Notes under the pieces: model-generated
The model's input: only the letters and a program-made list of their open reading frames with translations
Database searches by the model: none
Told to the model about the DNA's origin: nothing
From: Sinohyriopsis cumingii
Taxonomy: Eukaryota; Mollusca; Bivalvia; Unionida; Unionidae
Direction of reading: 5' to 3'
DNA: 64,000 bases
Assembly (NCBI GenBank): GCA_028554795.2
Contig: CM068827.1
Location: 69,865,809-69,929,808 of the forward strand
Part shown: one piece after another, positions 33,393-44,277 of the stretch
How the letters are laid out: every line of letters begins with the position of its first letter
How positions within the stretch are numbered: the first letter of the stretch is position 1
Position numbers and translations under genes: made by a program

Positions 33393-33854
33393 CTACATCC
33401 TCCTTACATCCTCCAAGAACTACTGAAAACGGTGAAAAATGAAAACTGTTGTGCTTGTGAAGCACAAATGCTCTGCTACTGGCGAAAATTCCAAATCTAT
33501 AATTAAACATTCTTGGATATTATCTGTAATTTAGACACGAAGGTATTTTTGAAAATTAGAAAGACAAAATCAAATCAAATTTTTATGAAGTAAGAACGCA
33601 AACGACAAACCTTGTTATATTTCCCACCTCGTTGGTTTGGTGTATACTTCAGCGTTTCAACTGTTGCCTCATCACCTTCATTGGCCTTGACATTGCTACC
33701 TTCTCGGGAAGATTCCTGCAAGAGTTACAAATAGGATTTTAAATACATTTCAAATAAGTTTCACTATTTTGGAGACAAATTTTTTATATTTGGTGGAGTA
33801 CACGTCAACACTTTCATTGAAATTTCGTCTGAAGTTAATTTACATGTGTGCAGT
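33393..33854. other. No recognisable gene
   Basis: Nothing beyond short ORFs. Confidence 0.5.
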
Positions 33855-34345
33855 TGTAAGCCTACTACATATGTATCCCAAAACTGTGATATTATATGTA
33901 TCCCAAATCAGTGATATTACGTGTATCCCACAACAGTGCTATTATGTGTATCCCACAACAGTGCTATTATGTGTATCCCACAACAGTGCTATTATGTGTA
34001 TCCCACAACAGTGTTATTATGTGTATCTGACAACAGTGATATTATATGTATCCCAAATCAATGATATTATGTGTATCCCACAACAATGCTATTATGTGTA
34101 TCCCACAACAGTGATATTATGTGTATCCCACAATAGTGCTATTATGTGTATCCCACAACAGTGTTATTATGTGTATCCCACAACAGTGCTATTATGTGTA
34201 TCCCACAACAGTGCTATTATGTGTATCCCACAACAGTGCTATTATCTGTATCCCACGACAGTGATAAAATGTGTATTCCACAATAGTGATATTGTGTATC
34301 CCACCATAGTGCTATTATGTGCATCCCAAAACAGTGCTGTTTCGA
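33855..34345. repeat. 25-bp minisatellite, about 19 units
   Basis: The unit ctattatgtgtatcccacaacagtg repeats with few differences. Because 25 is not a multiple of 3, a reading frame cycles through all three phases and gives a 25-residue repeat; the 199-codon ORF at 33769-34368 follows from that. Confidence 0.9.
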
Positions 34346-34532
34346 TTCAATTTAACTTTTGTAGCTAGTAGTATGAAAAATATAAACTGCAAATCATACG
34401 ATTTTACTTAATACCATGCATATCAAAACCCTGCATATATTAAGCTCTTGAAGCTAAGAACCCTTCTGATTGCAGCACTCGAGACTATAATTCGAATGGA
34501 ATGTTTTCATCATTTTGCGCTTGCTATTCCTG

Positions 34533-34835
34533 GGTGTGTGTGATTTGGATTTTTAACGTAGCTTTAACAATTTTCCAGTCATATCACTACGATGTCTGCA
34601 GTATGGTCTAGCACTGGGGCATCATGCCACATACATAAAGCATGGTGTCCCACCTAGTCAGATTATCCATTAAACCAGGCTGACCAGTCCTAACACTAAC
34701 CTCTTAATACTGAGCGCCAAGCGAGGCATCTGTTAGTACCATTTGTATAAGTAATCAGTATGACTCGGCCGGGGGTCGAACCCACTACCTCCCGCATCCG
34801 AGGCGGACGCTCTAACCACTAGGCCACCGGAGCTG
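34533..34835 (-). mobile_element. SINE-A copy 4
   Basis: Reading the minus strand: head ccggtggcctagtggttaga, B-box gggttcgacccccggccgag, body with ggataatctgactaggtggg, and tail gctacgttaaaaatccaaat followed by a short CACACA. Nearly full length with intact A and B boxes. Confidence 0.9.
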
Positions 34836-35829
34836 TATTCCTGATACTATAATATAAGCATTGTCATAACTTTGAAAGTTGTGTATGGGCGATTTGGAAG
34901 TATCAATTATTTTAATAAAAACTGTCAAACGTAAAACATTGCTCTAACTTTCATTAAAAAAACGTTTGTTACTTCTTAATAAAAACTAAACAATCGTCAT
35001 TGTCGAAATATACTTTTAGTGATATATAGTTATAATTTTAATTGCACGATTTCATCTGTTTTAAAGAAATAATCTCGCCCAACTGAATGTAAATGTAGCG
35101 TCTATTTCGTCATTGCAATACTTTTCTTTTAGGCGAGTTGATGCTGTGCATCGATTTGATCTTGTTCATATTAGTAAAAAGTGATAAAGTAATAATCGCA
35201 CCCCACCCCCATTCCCAGTTAACACAAGGTAATTAACTCTAGCGGTTCGCAATCTGACCACTCGATGATTCGTTGTTGTTTGGTTTTTATCGTGCACGCA
35301 TTTAGTCACTCATAACATACACGTCCATAAAGATGATATTACAAACCGTTCTGCATGTACAATTTACATTACTGATATTTTAATGGCCACTTTTATAAGA
35401 CGTGTCTGTTACTTCCCTTTTTGTCTACCTTGAGCCAACGTGAAGGCTTAAACTTCCTGTCTACTTCAGAGTGAATGGGACCTTCAGCGAATAATTTGAA
35501 ACATCGGTTTCAATTGCTACATCTTGGCCTAACCCTTCAAATATGGAAATTACTGATTGTGTAACGAATTAAAATTTCCCCTGTATTAACATGCTTTTCT
35601 AATTCTTTATGTAGTGAAAAGGTTTTTGGTAATTATGATTTTTTTAACCAAAAAAATAAAGCTCATATTCGAATGTTCCACTTCCCATGAAATCTGATAT
35701 TTATTCGGCATATCTCTGCTTCTGTGCAAATTGTTTAAAGCTGTGATATGTGCTGGTACAATTAACAGTTTAAATCACGTATGAAATTTTACCGTCCAAA
35801 TACCTCTGAATGAAAATAAACATTAATTT
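34836..35829. other. No recognisable gene
   Basis: AT-rich, no motif recognised. Confidence 0.5.
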
Positions 35830-35955
35830 AGGCAACATGGGGGGCCCAAGGCAGCAAGCGATGAGCGCGGGGCCCCAAGCAAAAACAATTGCATTTCGGA
35901 GTTGATTTCCTGAAAGCGCGGGACCAAGGCGGTTGCCTCTTTCGCCTTGCCCTTG
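35830..35955. repeat. GGGCCCAAGGC-rich repeat
   Basis: Opposed copies of gggcccaaggc / gcccttgggcc at the two ends (35841 and 35949) give a hairpin about 110 bp long. GC-rich in AT-rich surroundings, like 531-665 and 11236-11475. Confidence 0.45.
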
Positions 35956-37099
35956 GGCCGGGCCTGCTCCGAACTAGTAACTTAAAATCGTAGAGTATAT
36001 AAGTACATGATAGGTGACGCTCTATAGAATATATGCCAGAACTTCGGAATACCACAATACCATAGAACTGATGATATCTTACTTTTAATGTGTATATCTT
36101 TTCAAATAAAGCATTGCAAATTCATATTAGGGGGACTTATCGTTAGCATTTCGAATAACAAGCGTCACTTTCAGAAATTTCAAAGTTGGGATTTTATTTG
36201 TGAACCACAAGGCCGACCGAATATTACGTCTTATTGGTGACCATCACATCTCTGCATAGGACTGTGAATCTGATTTGAATCAGACTGACGCTCTACAAAC
36301 TGGCCACCGAGGTTCTCGTTTGAAGATTGTTTCTGTGCATACACTCTAATACTATACAAGCCGTTATTTTTGGACAAGGAGAGCCCATTATTCGATTTTA
36401 GTTTTCTCTGGTGTCAAGTACACATCACTTGAGCAATAATAAGCTTGCGAGATATGGTGATGTTTGCATTCCATTACATCCTATGTATACGCCGCTTGAT
36501 TTTGACGACGAGCGCATTTTAGGTAAATGCTTCAAGTCGAGACTTGCATGTAATGCGTTGTTTTCATTACTCAAGCGAGAGATAAGTTGATACTGAAAAG
36601 TTAATTGCGTTTATTGTATATATTCTAATTATGGAACATTTACTTTTATTGTGGATTTTAAGTCGAATCCGTTATTAAAATCATCGAACACAAGTAATAT
36701 ACTATGACATTCTTTCCTGGTACGAAACGATTTAAAATCTCTATGTACATTAGGCTCGTTTAGGTCGATAGAAAGCAAGGAAGGAAATTATTCCGTGACT
36801 TGAATAATAATTTGATTTTCGGACGAGATTTTACTAACACAGATAATGGGCAAGTTACTCATTGTATGATGCATCATCCAAACAATACCCTATTGTAGTG
36901 ACACGGTTCTTTTGAGAGGAAGACTCGTATATTTCTGTGTATAATTTAAGGCACATATTGGTTGAAGGATGTAATTTGATGGTTAGTTAATGTAGATCAT
37001 ATTCACATTACTAAAAATCCAAGAAAGGCGCAGTAGAGTCGTCAAGAACATACAAAATCAGTGATTGATTCCCGGATTTTCAAAGTCAAGGATTCATTT
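35956..37099. other. No gene; one palindrome
   Basis: A palindromic aatctgatttgaatcaga occurs at about 36267; a related one is at 61773. Otherwise nothing was recognised. Confidence 0.4.
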
Positions 37100-37470
37100 C
37101 CTGGATTTTCATAGTTTCAAAGAGAGGAGGAAAGTTTCGACTTGTCACAGATCTTTCCCCAGTGAAGGTGTTCCTCCCTTAAAAGAGGTTCAAGATGGAG
37201 TCGTCTGCCTCAGTCAAGAATGCCGTCAGCCCGAACTATTGGGTGGTTCTGTTGATCTATCTCCACGCCGCCATATTCCCAGCCTTCAGCAAATATTCGG
37301 GTTTTTCTGAAACGGGAGTTGATTTAAATTTTGGGCTCTTTCTTTCCGTCAGGGTCTTCACCAGAGTAACGGATATAATAGCGACTCATTTACGTTCCTA
37401 AGGGTTCCCATTCACCGATACTTTCACGACATGTTGATGTATTTCACCTCAGATGTGCCATACTGAAGAA
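37100..37470 (+). pseudogene. DIRS-like reverse transcriptase fragment
   Basis: The frame reads KRGGKFRLVTDLSPVKVFLP, a stop, RFKMESSASVKNAVSPNYWV, VLLIYLHAAIFPAFSKYSGF, then FLSVRVFTRVTDIIATHLRS, and after a frame change VPIHRYFHDMLMYF. Together these are the ordered RT blocks of DIRS-type elements: the 'DLSPLN..' and 'RFKME' strand, motif A (whose Asp is lost here), the 'RVFTR' block, and the catalytic box, where the usual DD pair is now HD. The 68-codon ORF at 37195 with a good ATG context is part of this relic, not a host exon. The tandem repeat cluster begins immediately after. Confidence 0.75.
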
Positions 37471-37489
37471 TCTGTCGAAGTTGGATCCT

Positions 37490-38560
37490 CTCCCATGTAA
37501 GAACTATGACGATTAAGTTTCTCACCTGTCTGTATTCTCCATGATGTATAGTCGTCCTTAATGAAAATTGCGCTGTTCGAAATGTGATATGACCACCATA
37601 GCTGCTATCTAGAAAATCTTTGTGTAATAGCTGCTCCTCCTGAGTGGATGGTCATGTCAGCATGGGGTTTCCACTAGAAGACTTTCCTTTGATATCTAGA
37701 TGGTCCAAACGAAAATGGCGCTGATCTCATTCCAATATGGCCGTCACAGCGACCATTTTAAAAATCTTCTTATCGCTACTCCTCTTGAACAAAGAGTAAT
37801 ATTTTCGTGGAATTTTCACCAGATAACTTCTTATGATGTCTAGTTGTCATTAAATAAAAATGTCAACGCTTGCACATCCAACATGGCCGCCACAGCGGCC
37901 TACCTGAAAATCATGTTATCGATACTCCTCAATGAAATGCCGTATTAGCAAGTTTTTAATATACTAAACGACTGCTTATGATATCTAATTGGTCTAACTA
38001 AAAATAGTACAGCTCAGACATCCAATATGGTCACTTCCTTCAACGGTCATCTTGCTTGATGAAGTGTTATGTCAGGACGAGGATCTTCAATTAAAGACAT
38101 CCTTTGATCTCTAGTTGGTTATACATGAAAATGGTGCCAGTCTGACATCCTTGATTGCTGGTCATATCCATAATATGCTCTCACAACAAGACTTCTTATG
38201 ACATCTAATTGTTCTAGATGAAAATGGCGACAGTCTGACATCCAATATGTCACCCATTCCAGCCATCTTGAAAACCTTGTTAGGATTACTTCTTGATAAC
38301 GGAAACTCATATCAACATGTGGCTTCCGCCAGAAGACTTGTGTTGGTCCTAAATGAAAATGTTGCCAATCTAGCATCCAATATGTTCAAGACGGCGACCA
38401 TTTTTGAAAAAGTCTTGTTTTTGCTGAAGAATATCAAAGATAGTTTCACCATTCCTCAGTTCAGAGAAAGAAATTGTCTTATTTTGAATTCCTGGAAATT
38501 CTTTTCGCCCAGTAAAGAGCCAGTCCCTTCGACGGACTCTTTTGTTCTTTTGTGTTTGTG
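37490..38560. repeat. Diverged tandem repeat family T, cluster 2
   Basis: Six or so units with the order (t)ctagttg.tc..aaatgaaaat, catccaatatggccgccaca, cggcc..(c/t)ttgaaaatc, ttgttatcg.tactcctc and ttcaccagaagacttctta. The 3' end carries ttgaattcctggaaattctt at 38483, matching the end module of cluster 1 at 32863. Clusters 1 and 2 are therefore two copies of one composite repeat. Confidence 0.75.
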
Positions 38561-38832
38561 GTTTCTCTTCTGTACGGTTTAATTTCAAAAACATTCTACT
38601 TTATTTTTATGTTGTTAATCTTCTGTTCTGTTACAACACGCGCCAGTCATGGACTGTAAACCAGATCACCAGCAAGTTTTAATAAGAGTATTCTTGATAT
38701 TGTAAAATATACAACATGTTGTTAAAGGATATCTGTACGTATGGTTTATTTACAAAATCAGCAATATATAAGTTTCTTTATGTACACAAAGAATAACCAG
38801 AGTACATACACGTTTATGTCTTAGTCAATATA

Positions 38833-39169
38833 CCGCTCCGGAGGCACAAGTGCTAAGAGCGTTCGCCTCAGATAAGGAAGGTCATGGGTTCGAACCCCAG
38901 ATGAATCATACCAATGACTTATAAAAAATTATAGTAAAAGCGGCCTCGTTTGGCGTTCAGCATTAAGATGTTAGTGTTTGGACTGGTCGGCCTGGTGACA
39001 GGATAATATGTCTGGGTGGGACATGAGACTACGTGTCTGCGACATGATGGATGATGATGCCCCAGTGCTGGACATCACTATAAACTGTCACACTGCAGAT
39101 ATCGTAGCAATATGGCTGCAAATTGTTAAAGCTACGTTAAAAATCCAAATCACACACACACACACACAC
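38833..39169 (+). mobile_element. SINE-A copy 5
   Basis: Head ccgctccggaggcacaagtg, B-box gggttcgaaccccagatga, body, a short duplication gatggatgatgatgcccc, tail cgttaaaaatccaaatcaca and (CA)n. The A-box is mutated. Confidence 0.9.
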
Positions 39170-39399
39170 GTCTGAGTCAATAAATCTTGCTACACAAAAT
39201 TGTCATGGTTTGTGGAGTATCAAGAAATTAGGAAATCAGTTAATTTTCATAACAATGAAATATATTCCGTATACTTCCTTGAATAGAATATAATATAGAT
39301 GCTGTATAGAATGTGACTTAATGTAAGAATCGATAGGTATACTGTAACCTGTTGAAAATGAAATCCTGTGAAACGAGCTAGACTGGTCTTTTTTCAGAA

Positions 39400-40540
39400 C
39401 ATTTATTTACAATGACTGAAAATACGGTGGTGAACCCGGATATATCACTGATCACCTTCATGGAAAGAGAATATAGTTGGCCAAAAGGAAATTTGAAAAA
39501 AAAAACGTTATAGAAGTTGAGCAAGTCATTATTTAAAGACCATGACTATGTTAGAAGAGTAGAAATCGTAAAAGTTAAAATTACTGTTCATATACTGAAA
39601 AATGAGGCTATACCTTAATCTGATTTTGAATGTGTAGTAGATGATTAACTTGTTTTTTAAGTACTCTAATTAGTAATTAGATGATCAACAATTCAAAAAT
39701 ACATACTGTAAGTTAAAAATCCAAGGTCGACAGGAAAATGAAATAATTGCAGGTATACGCAATTTAGAAGAGAGAAACAGTATGATTAAATTATGAAAAT
39801 TTGAGGGGAAAAAAGCAAGAGTAAAATAAGAAATAGTTCGAAGATATCTGGAAAATAAAGATGGACAGATTGGGGAATCGGGCTAGAGCTAAATGGATTT
39901 AAAAAATTTACCAAATACTTCATATATTTAGAAAAAATAAATTATAAAAGTAAAATGATACTGCCTATTGTTTAAGGTAATGGTTCTTTAACAGAAAGAA
40001 GTTTTACAGATGTTTTATATAAATTTATACCAAAAGGATATTCTCGTTCCTAAAGATCTTTAAACGCTGTATAGTTATTCAAACTTTCCTAGATCTAATG
40101 ATTCATATAAAACGTTGCTTAAATGGTCCTATACTGAGGCAGGCTGCACATGTTTAACAAAATAATTTAAAAAAAGGAAGTGATAGATAGTATTTTATTA
40201 TTATTATGTTTTGTGGAAAAGAAAGTTTCAAGGGAGAGTCTGTTAACTTTGAGTACAAACTTTGTGAAACAAGGAGTTCTTATATGTATACCAAAAGGTG
40301 ATAAACCTTAAAATTATATTTCATTTCGGAGATCCATCTCAGTTCTAAATTACTTCTGTATGTATTGTAAGGAGAATCAAAACTGCTCGTCATAGTTATA
40401 CATAAGGCTCAAACAGTTTCTAAAAGGTCGATAGATTGGACAGAAGATAAGAAACTTAGATAATTTAAGGATTTACAAGAAAAGCACAATATTCCTATAT
40501 TTTTTCTTTTAATTGATTTTACAAAAGCATTTTTAGTTAG
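39400..40540 (+). pseudogene. Tx1/L1-like LINE ORF2 pseudogene, 5' part
   Basis: Readable blocks, in order: the end of the endonuclease (VVNPDISLITFMERE, about 39430; FKDHDYVRRVEIVKVKI, about 39530), a linker with NRARAKWI-stop (about 39875), and RT blocks LSTNFVKQGVLICIPKGDKP (about 40250-40308), RRSISVLNYF, FLKGR-stop-IGQKIRNLDNLR (about 40410-40465) and FLLIDFTKAF (about 40505-40530). The gene copied LINE RNA. It stops at 40540, where the LTR retrotransposon is inserted a few codons after the motif A Asp. Many stops and slips. Confidence 0.75.
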
Positions 40541-41381
40541 TGTTACGGGGTACAAAAGTTGCAAACAATAACATCCAACACAAAGTATATTCCCAGCCAT
40601 TTTTTTAATGTTCACCCAAGCTAGGGCTCAAGACGACTGTCTTTACAGAGAACAATTCTTTAGTTTTACACCAGGGCAATAGTTTATCAAAACAACAGTG
40701 ATGACAAATGCAGACACCAACTCCTATGGGTCAGAATCTTTATGGTATCACGGTACCAATTGTTTTTCCATATACCTCAATGCTAATGTTTCGTGAAATA
40801 AATATACTTTCTGTCCTACTTGGGCATGCATGTCACACACTGTCATATAGAACAATGCTAGATTGTCAATTTGACAATGACATAACCAGGTACTCCATTG
40901 CATTTAAGAGAGATAACTCTACTGGAACTAGACAGGGGTAAGAGTTATCTAGTCACAACAAGCACATTTTCAGCCATGTGTACCATATTTTTAAAAAATC
41001 ATAAAAAATACAAAATATGATTTAGATAGAAATTAACACAAACTCACATTTTGCCAAGAGGCTCAACATTTTTTTAAGCCAAACAGAAAGTACAACTCTT
41101 ACATAATGCACCAATCACAGCTAGTTTTGTTCTTTAATTCTGAATACAATGTTCCATACACCTTAAGCTCCGGCCACCTGGACTTGCTCAATTGGTACCG
41201 TTATACCTTATCAGTATCAGATGTGAACTAAGTAGAATTTGTTTCTAACATTACCATATCTGACCGCTTAAAAACCTTTAAACTAAAACTACCATGTACA
41301 CCACTGTCTCTTGTCTTAATGATAATCAATATTTATACAATAAATTGGAGCGAAATGTTAAGAATTAATATGACGGCAACA
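40541..41381 (-). repeat. 3' LTR (with a MITE inside)
   Basis: tgttacggggtacaaaag at 40541 to tgacggcaaca at 41381. Without the 464-bp insert and one TTAT it is 373 bp, exactly the length of the other LTR. Confidence 0.95.
40744..41207. mobile_element. 464-bp MITE inserted in the 3' LTR
   Basis: Terminal inverted repeats of 19 bp: ggtatcacggtaccaattg at 40744 and, reversed, ggtataacggtaccaattg ending at 41207 (one mismatch). Both sides show TTAT (40740-40743 and 41208-41211), and the other LTR has a single TTAT at the same place, proving the target duplication. It has no ORF of note. The 4-bp TTAT duplication and GGTAT termini do not fit a superfamily I can name with confidence. Confidence 0.9.
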
Positions 41382-41392
41382 CCTTCCCCCTT
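41382..41392 (-). other. Polypurine tract
   Basis: On the minus strand aagggggaagg directly precedes the 3' LTR. Confidence 0.8.
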
Positions 41393-41719
41393 AAGAGAAA
41401 ACTAGTTTTTGAAAAGAAATTATAAAGGATGGACAAGCAAGATTGAAGGGTTAATATTTGGCTGTATACAGTTCTATGGAATTACCTTACTTCAAGAAAT
41501 TTAAAAGGTCTAGCATCTCCTTGGCAATTAGAGTTCTATCAAATAGTATATAGTACAAGTATTCAATGACTCGCTAAATATTTCCATATTCCGAATACAA
41601 CATTTAGCATAACATCTAAAACAAACATTTTTGATTCACTTAAAATCAAACTGATGTGCATTACGAAAGTTCTTAATTAGTAGACAAGCTATAATACACA
41701 TTATCATATGGGTCTTAAT

Positions 41720-42175
41720 TCAGATAAGTCCAAAAGAATGAACACTAAAACACATAGTCTTAGACTCCAGCACGTGACAATCCATCAGCATTTGCATTCT
41801 CTGCTCCCCGACGGTATTTGATCGTGAACTCATGGTTGCAGACACAGGGACCATCTCAGAAGCCGTTGTTTTTTTCCTTTGTTTTGGCTTAGCCAAGTTA
41901 GTTGGGTTATGGTCAGTTTCTACACTGAATGGAGCACCACACAAGTAGTAGTGAAGAGATTCTATCGCCCATACTATCGCAAGGCATTCTTTCTCAAATG
42001 TAGAATAATTCTGCTCCCTGGGCAATAGTTTGCGGCTGAGATACGCTATCGGATGTTCGTCCTTATTGTCATTTTACTGACTCAAAACAGCTCCAATGCT
42101 CGCATCACTTGCATCTGTTTGCAGTACAAATGGGCGTTCAAAAACAGGATTGATCAAGATAGGTGTCTTTACAAG
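41720..42175 (-). pseudogene. RNase H domain of the LTR retrotransposon
   Basis: On the minus strand: RPFVLQTDASDASIGAVLSQ (42135-42077, catalytic Asp in TDAS), a TAA stop at 42074-42076, and then in the same frame [20 protein letters not shown] (42020 on, with the catalytic Glu) and FSVETDHNP (with the third acidic residue). The frame degrades after AKPKQRKK. The order TDAS / EKECLAI / TDHN is typical of Ty3/gypsy RNase H, which removes the RNA template. It lies last in pol, next to the polypurine tract. Confidence 0.85.
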
Positions 42176-42718
42176 TGCATTCTTCAAGTCACTGAATGAC
42201 TTAACAGCTGTCTCATCCCATGTAACACGATCTGGCTGTCCATTCCTTGTCAATTTTTGCTGTAACGTTTCGTCTACTATAGCTCTGACTGCAGCCCTTT
42301 TTGCATGGGGAATACGATAGGGTTTCTGCTTGATTGGAATATCTGTTGCTGTTCGAATGTTGTGAGTGATCAAGTTGGTTTTGCCTGGTTTTGAAGTTAG
42401 CACGTCTTCAAACTCCGAGCATAATTTTCGCACCTGTTCTCGCTGTTCTTTCATCAGTCTACCATTCAGACTAATTTTGTCCAAACTCTCCATGTCGGCC
42501 AGTGGGAAGTCAATCCGTCCTCCTCCATCAAATTCATCACACACAGTTGCTGATAACAGTACAGCTCTCTTGTACTGATGTAATAGATTACTATGGTAGG
42601 TTACTTGTCCTCGCCTACCACCAATGTTAATCTTGTAATTAACATCATTGACCTTACAAATGACCCGATAAGGTCCCTTCCAGTGAGCTTTCATCTTCGA
42701 TGCATCAGATGGCAACAA
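42176..42718 (-). pseudogene. Integrase GPY/F tail fused to N-terminal reverse transcriptase, with RT core deleted
   Basis: The minus-strand frame from 42718 reads AHWKGPYRVICKVNDVNYKI (GPY/F module of the integrase C-terminus), then a linker, then FEDVLTSKPGKTNLITHNIR and PIKQKPYRIPHAKRAAV (the start of a gypsy RT). Near 42250-42265 it jumps from DETLQ directly to KLTRNGQPDRVTWDETAVKS, the RT connection just before RNase H. The palm, including the YxDD box, is missing: an internal deletion of roughly 600 bp judged from normal RT length. The RT follows the integrase, the basis for the Gmr1-like call. Confidence 0.85.
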
Positions 42719-42815
42719 AACTAGGACTTCATCTCCCGGCCTAAATTCCCGTTTGGTAGCATTTTTGTCGTACCATGATTTAACTTTCTTGTCAGATTTT
42801 CTTTCACTAACTCAC

Positions 42816-43380
42816 TTACATCAGCCAATCTCTGGCGAATCGACAGCACATGTTCAACAACTGACTTATGTGTCTCACCTTCACGGTGAATAGATCCTTA
42901 AGAATCTCCATCGGCCCTCTTACTGACCAACCATACAGCAGCTCAAACGGCGAAAACCCAGTTGCTTCATGTGGTACCTCCCTATAGCAAAACAGTGCAT
43001 AAGGCAGCATCACATCCCAGTCTTCACCGTTCGTGAAACACAGTTTCTTCAAGACAGCTTTGAGTGTGCCATTCAATCTTTCGACCTTCCCATTGGACTG
43101 TGGCCTGTAAGGAGAAGTTGTGATCCCCTTGATGTTCAGCATGTTGTAGAGGTCTTTCAGAAGTGTACTTGTGAAGTTGGTACCTTGGTCTGTAAGGATA
43201 ATCCTAGGTATACCAACCCGACTAAATAGGCCATATAAGGCTTTGGCCACTGTTTTTTCATCAATGTCCTTCAAAGAAATGCTTCCGGATACCTGGTAGC
43301 TTCATCTACTATGGTTAGTATATATTTGTTCCCCGCCTTTGTGCGCTGTAGTGGGCCAGCGATATCCATCGCAATCTTGG
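42816..43380 (-). pseudogene. Integrase catalytic core
   Basis: The minus-strand ORF from 43274 contains IILTDQGTNF (second catalytic Asp) and SPYRPQSNGKVERLNGTLK (catalytic Glu), then HEATGFSPFELLYG, typical of gypsy integrases. The first catalytic Asp lies upstream across a frame shift near 43370, where the preceding ORF runs out. Another frame shift at about 42816 separates it from the GPY/F module. The enzyme inserts the cDNA; this copy is broken. Confidence 0.9.
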
Positions 43381-43399
43381 CACAATTGTTGGACACACC

Positions 43400-44277
43400 A
43401 TTGGAGCTTTCTCCTTCCCTGTTCTCCTTGCTGTCTTTTGACAGATATCACAGGCCTGACAGTGCCTCTGAATATCCCCAAACATTCCTGGCCAATAAAA
43501 TGCTGCTGTTATTCTTGCTTTCGTTTTCTCCCTTCCTAGATGACCAGCAAGCGGTCTATCATGTGCCAACTCTATCACTGCTTGACGTAACTGCTTTGGC
43601 AAAACTAATTGGATTCCATATTTTTCTCCATCCGACGACTTCCACTTCCGTTTTAAAATTCCATGCTCCCAGAAAAATGCATTGTCCATGCCTTCTACTT
43701 CACTTGCATATGACAGGGCCTTTTCTCTCAATCCAGCCAACGAGCTGTCATTCTTTTGATACTGAGAAATTAATTCCACATTAACATCGTGCAGCTGATC
43801 AAGCGACAAGTTCTTGTCATCAGCCTCATCTTCACGATGGATGTCATCCTCATCATCATCAGGACCATGATCACTATCTTCGTCCGAAAATAGCCTATCT
43901 AGATGCACGTCATCCAATTCATGGGATCGGACCCCACATTCTTTTATTTTCCTTTCACTTTCTTCAGCGTCCTCTTTCTGCGCTCTTGCCTGGTTCCTCT
44001 TTACTACCATAGTCCTTTTTTTCCTACGTAGAATGTCCATACCCAGCAGCGCTTTTGCTGCCAAGTCAGATACCAGTCCAACCTGGACATGACCCTTGTA
44101 GTATGGCGTGTCTAATTCTACTATGGCTAATTTCGCCTCAAAAGGCTTCCCAATGGCAGTGTAGAGTGTCAGGTTCTGTCCTTCAAGGATGCATGACTTA
44201 TCGACAAGGTCCTCACGTATCAAGGTCATTTCTGCGCCTGTATCTTTAACAAATAATACTTCCTTGTTGTTCACTGT
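43400..44277 (-). pseudogene. Protease plus integrase zinc-binding domain
   Basis: The minus-strand frame begins just after the gag stop: VLFVKDTGAEMTLI (DTGA active site, about 44240) and ALLGMDIL (second protease motif, about 44045) form a retropepsin. An acidic linker with HGPDDDEDD follows. Then HDRPLAGHLG...CQACDIC (about 43560-43440) is the HHCC zinc-binding domain that starts the integrase. Protease runs straight into integrase with no RT between. The frame is the same as gag, separated only by a TGA at 44278-44280. The frame shifts at about 43370. Confidence 0.9.

Noticed and set aside
33855..34345. CRISPR-like regular array
   Set aside because: The units are contiguous with no unique spacers, and the genome is clearly eukaryotic; it is a minisatellite. 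The 28-bp array at 46190-46985 was rejected for the same reason.
37195..37401. Host membrane protein exon
   Set aside because: Flanking frames show it is part of a DIRS-like reverse transcriptase relic.
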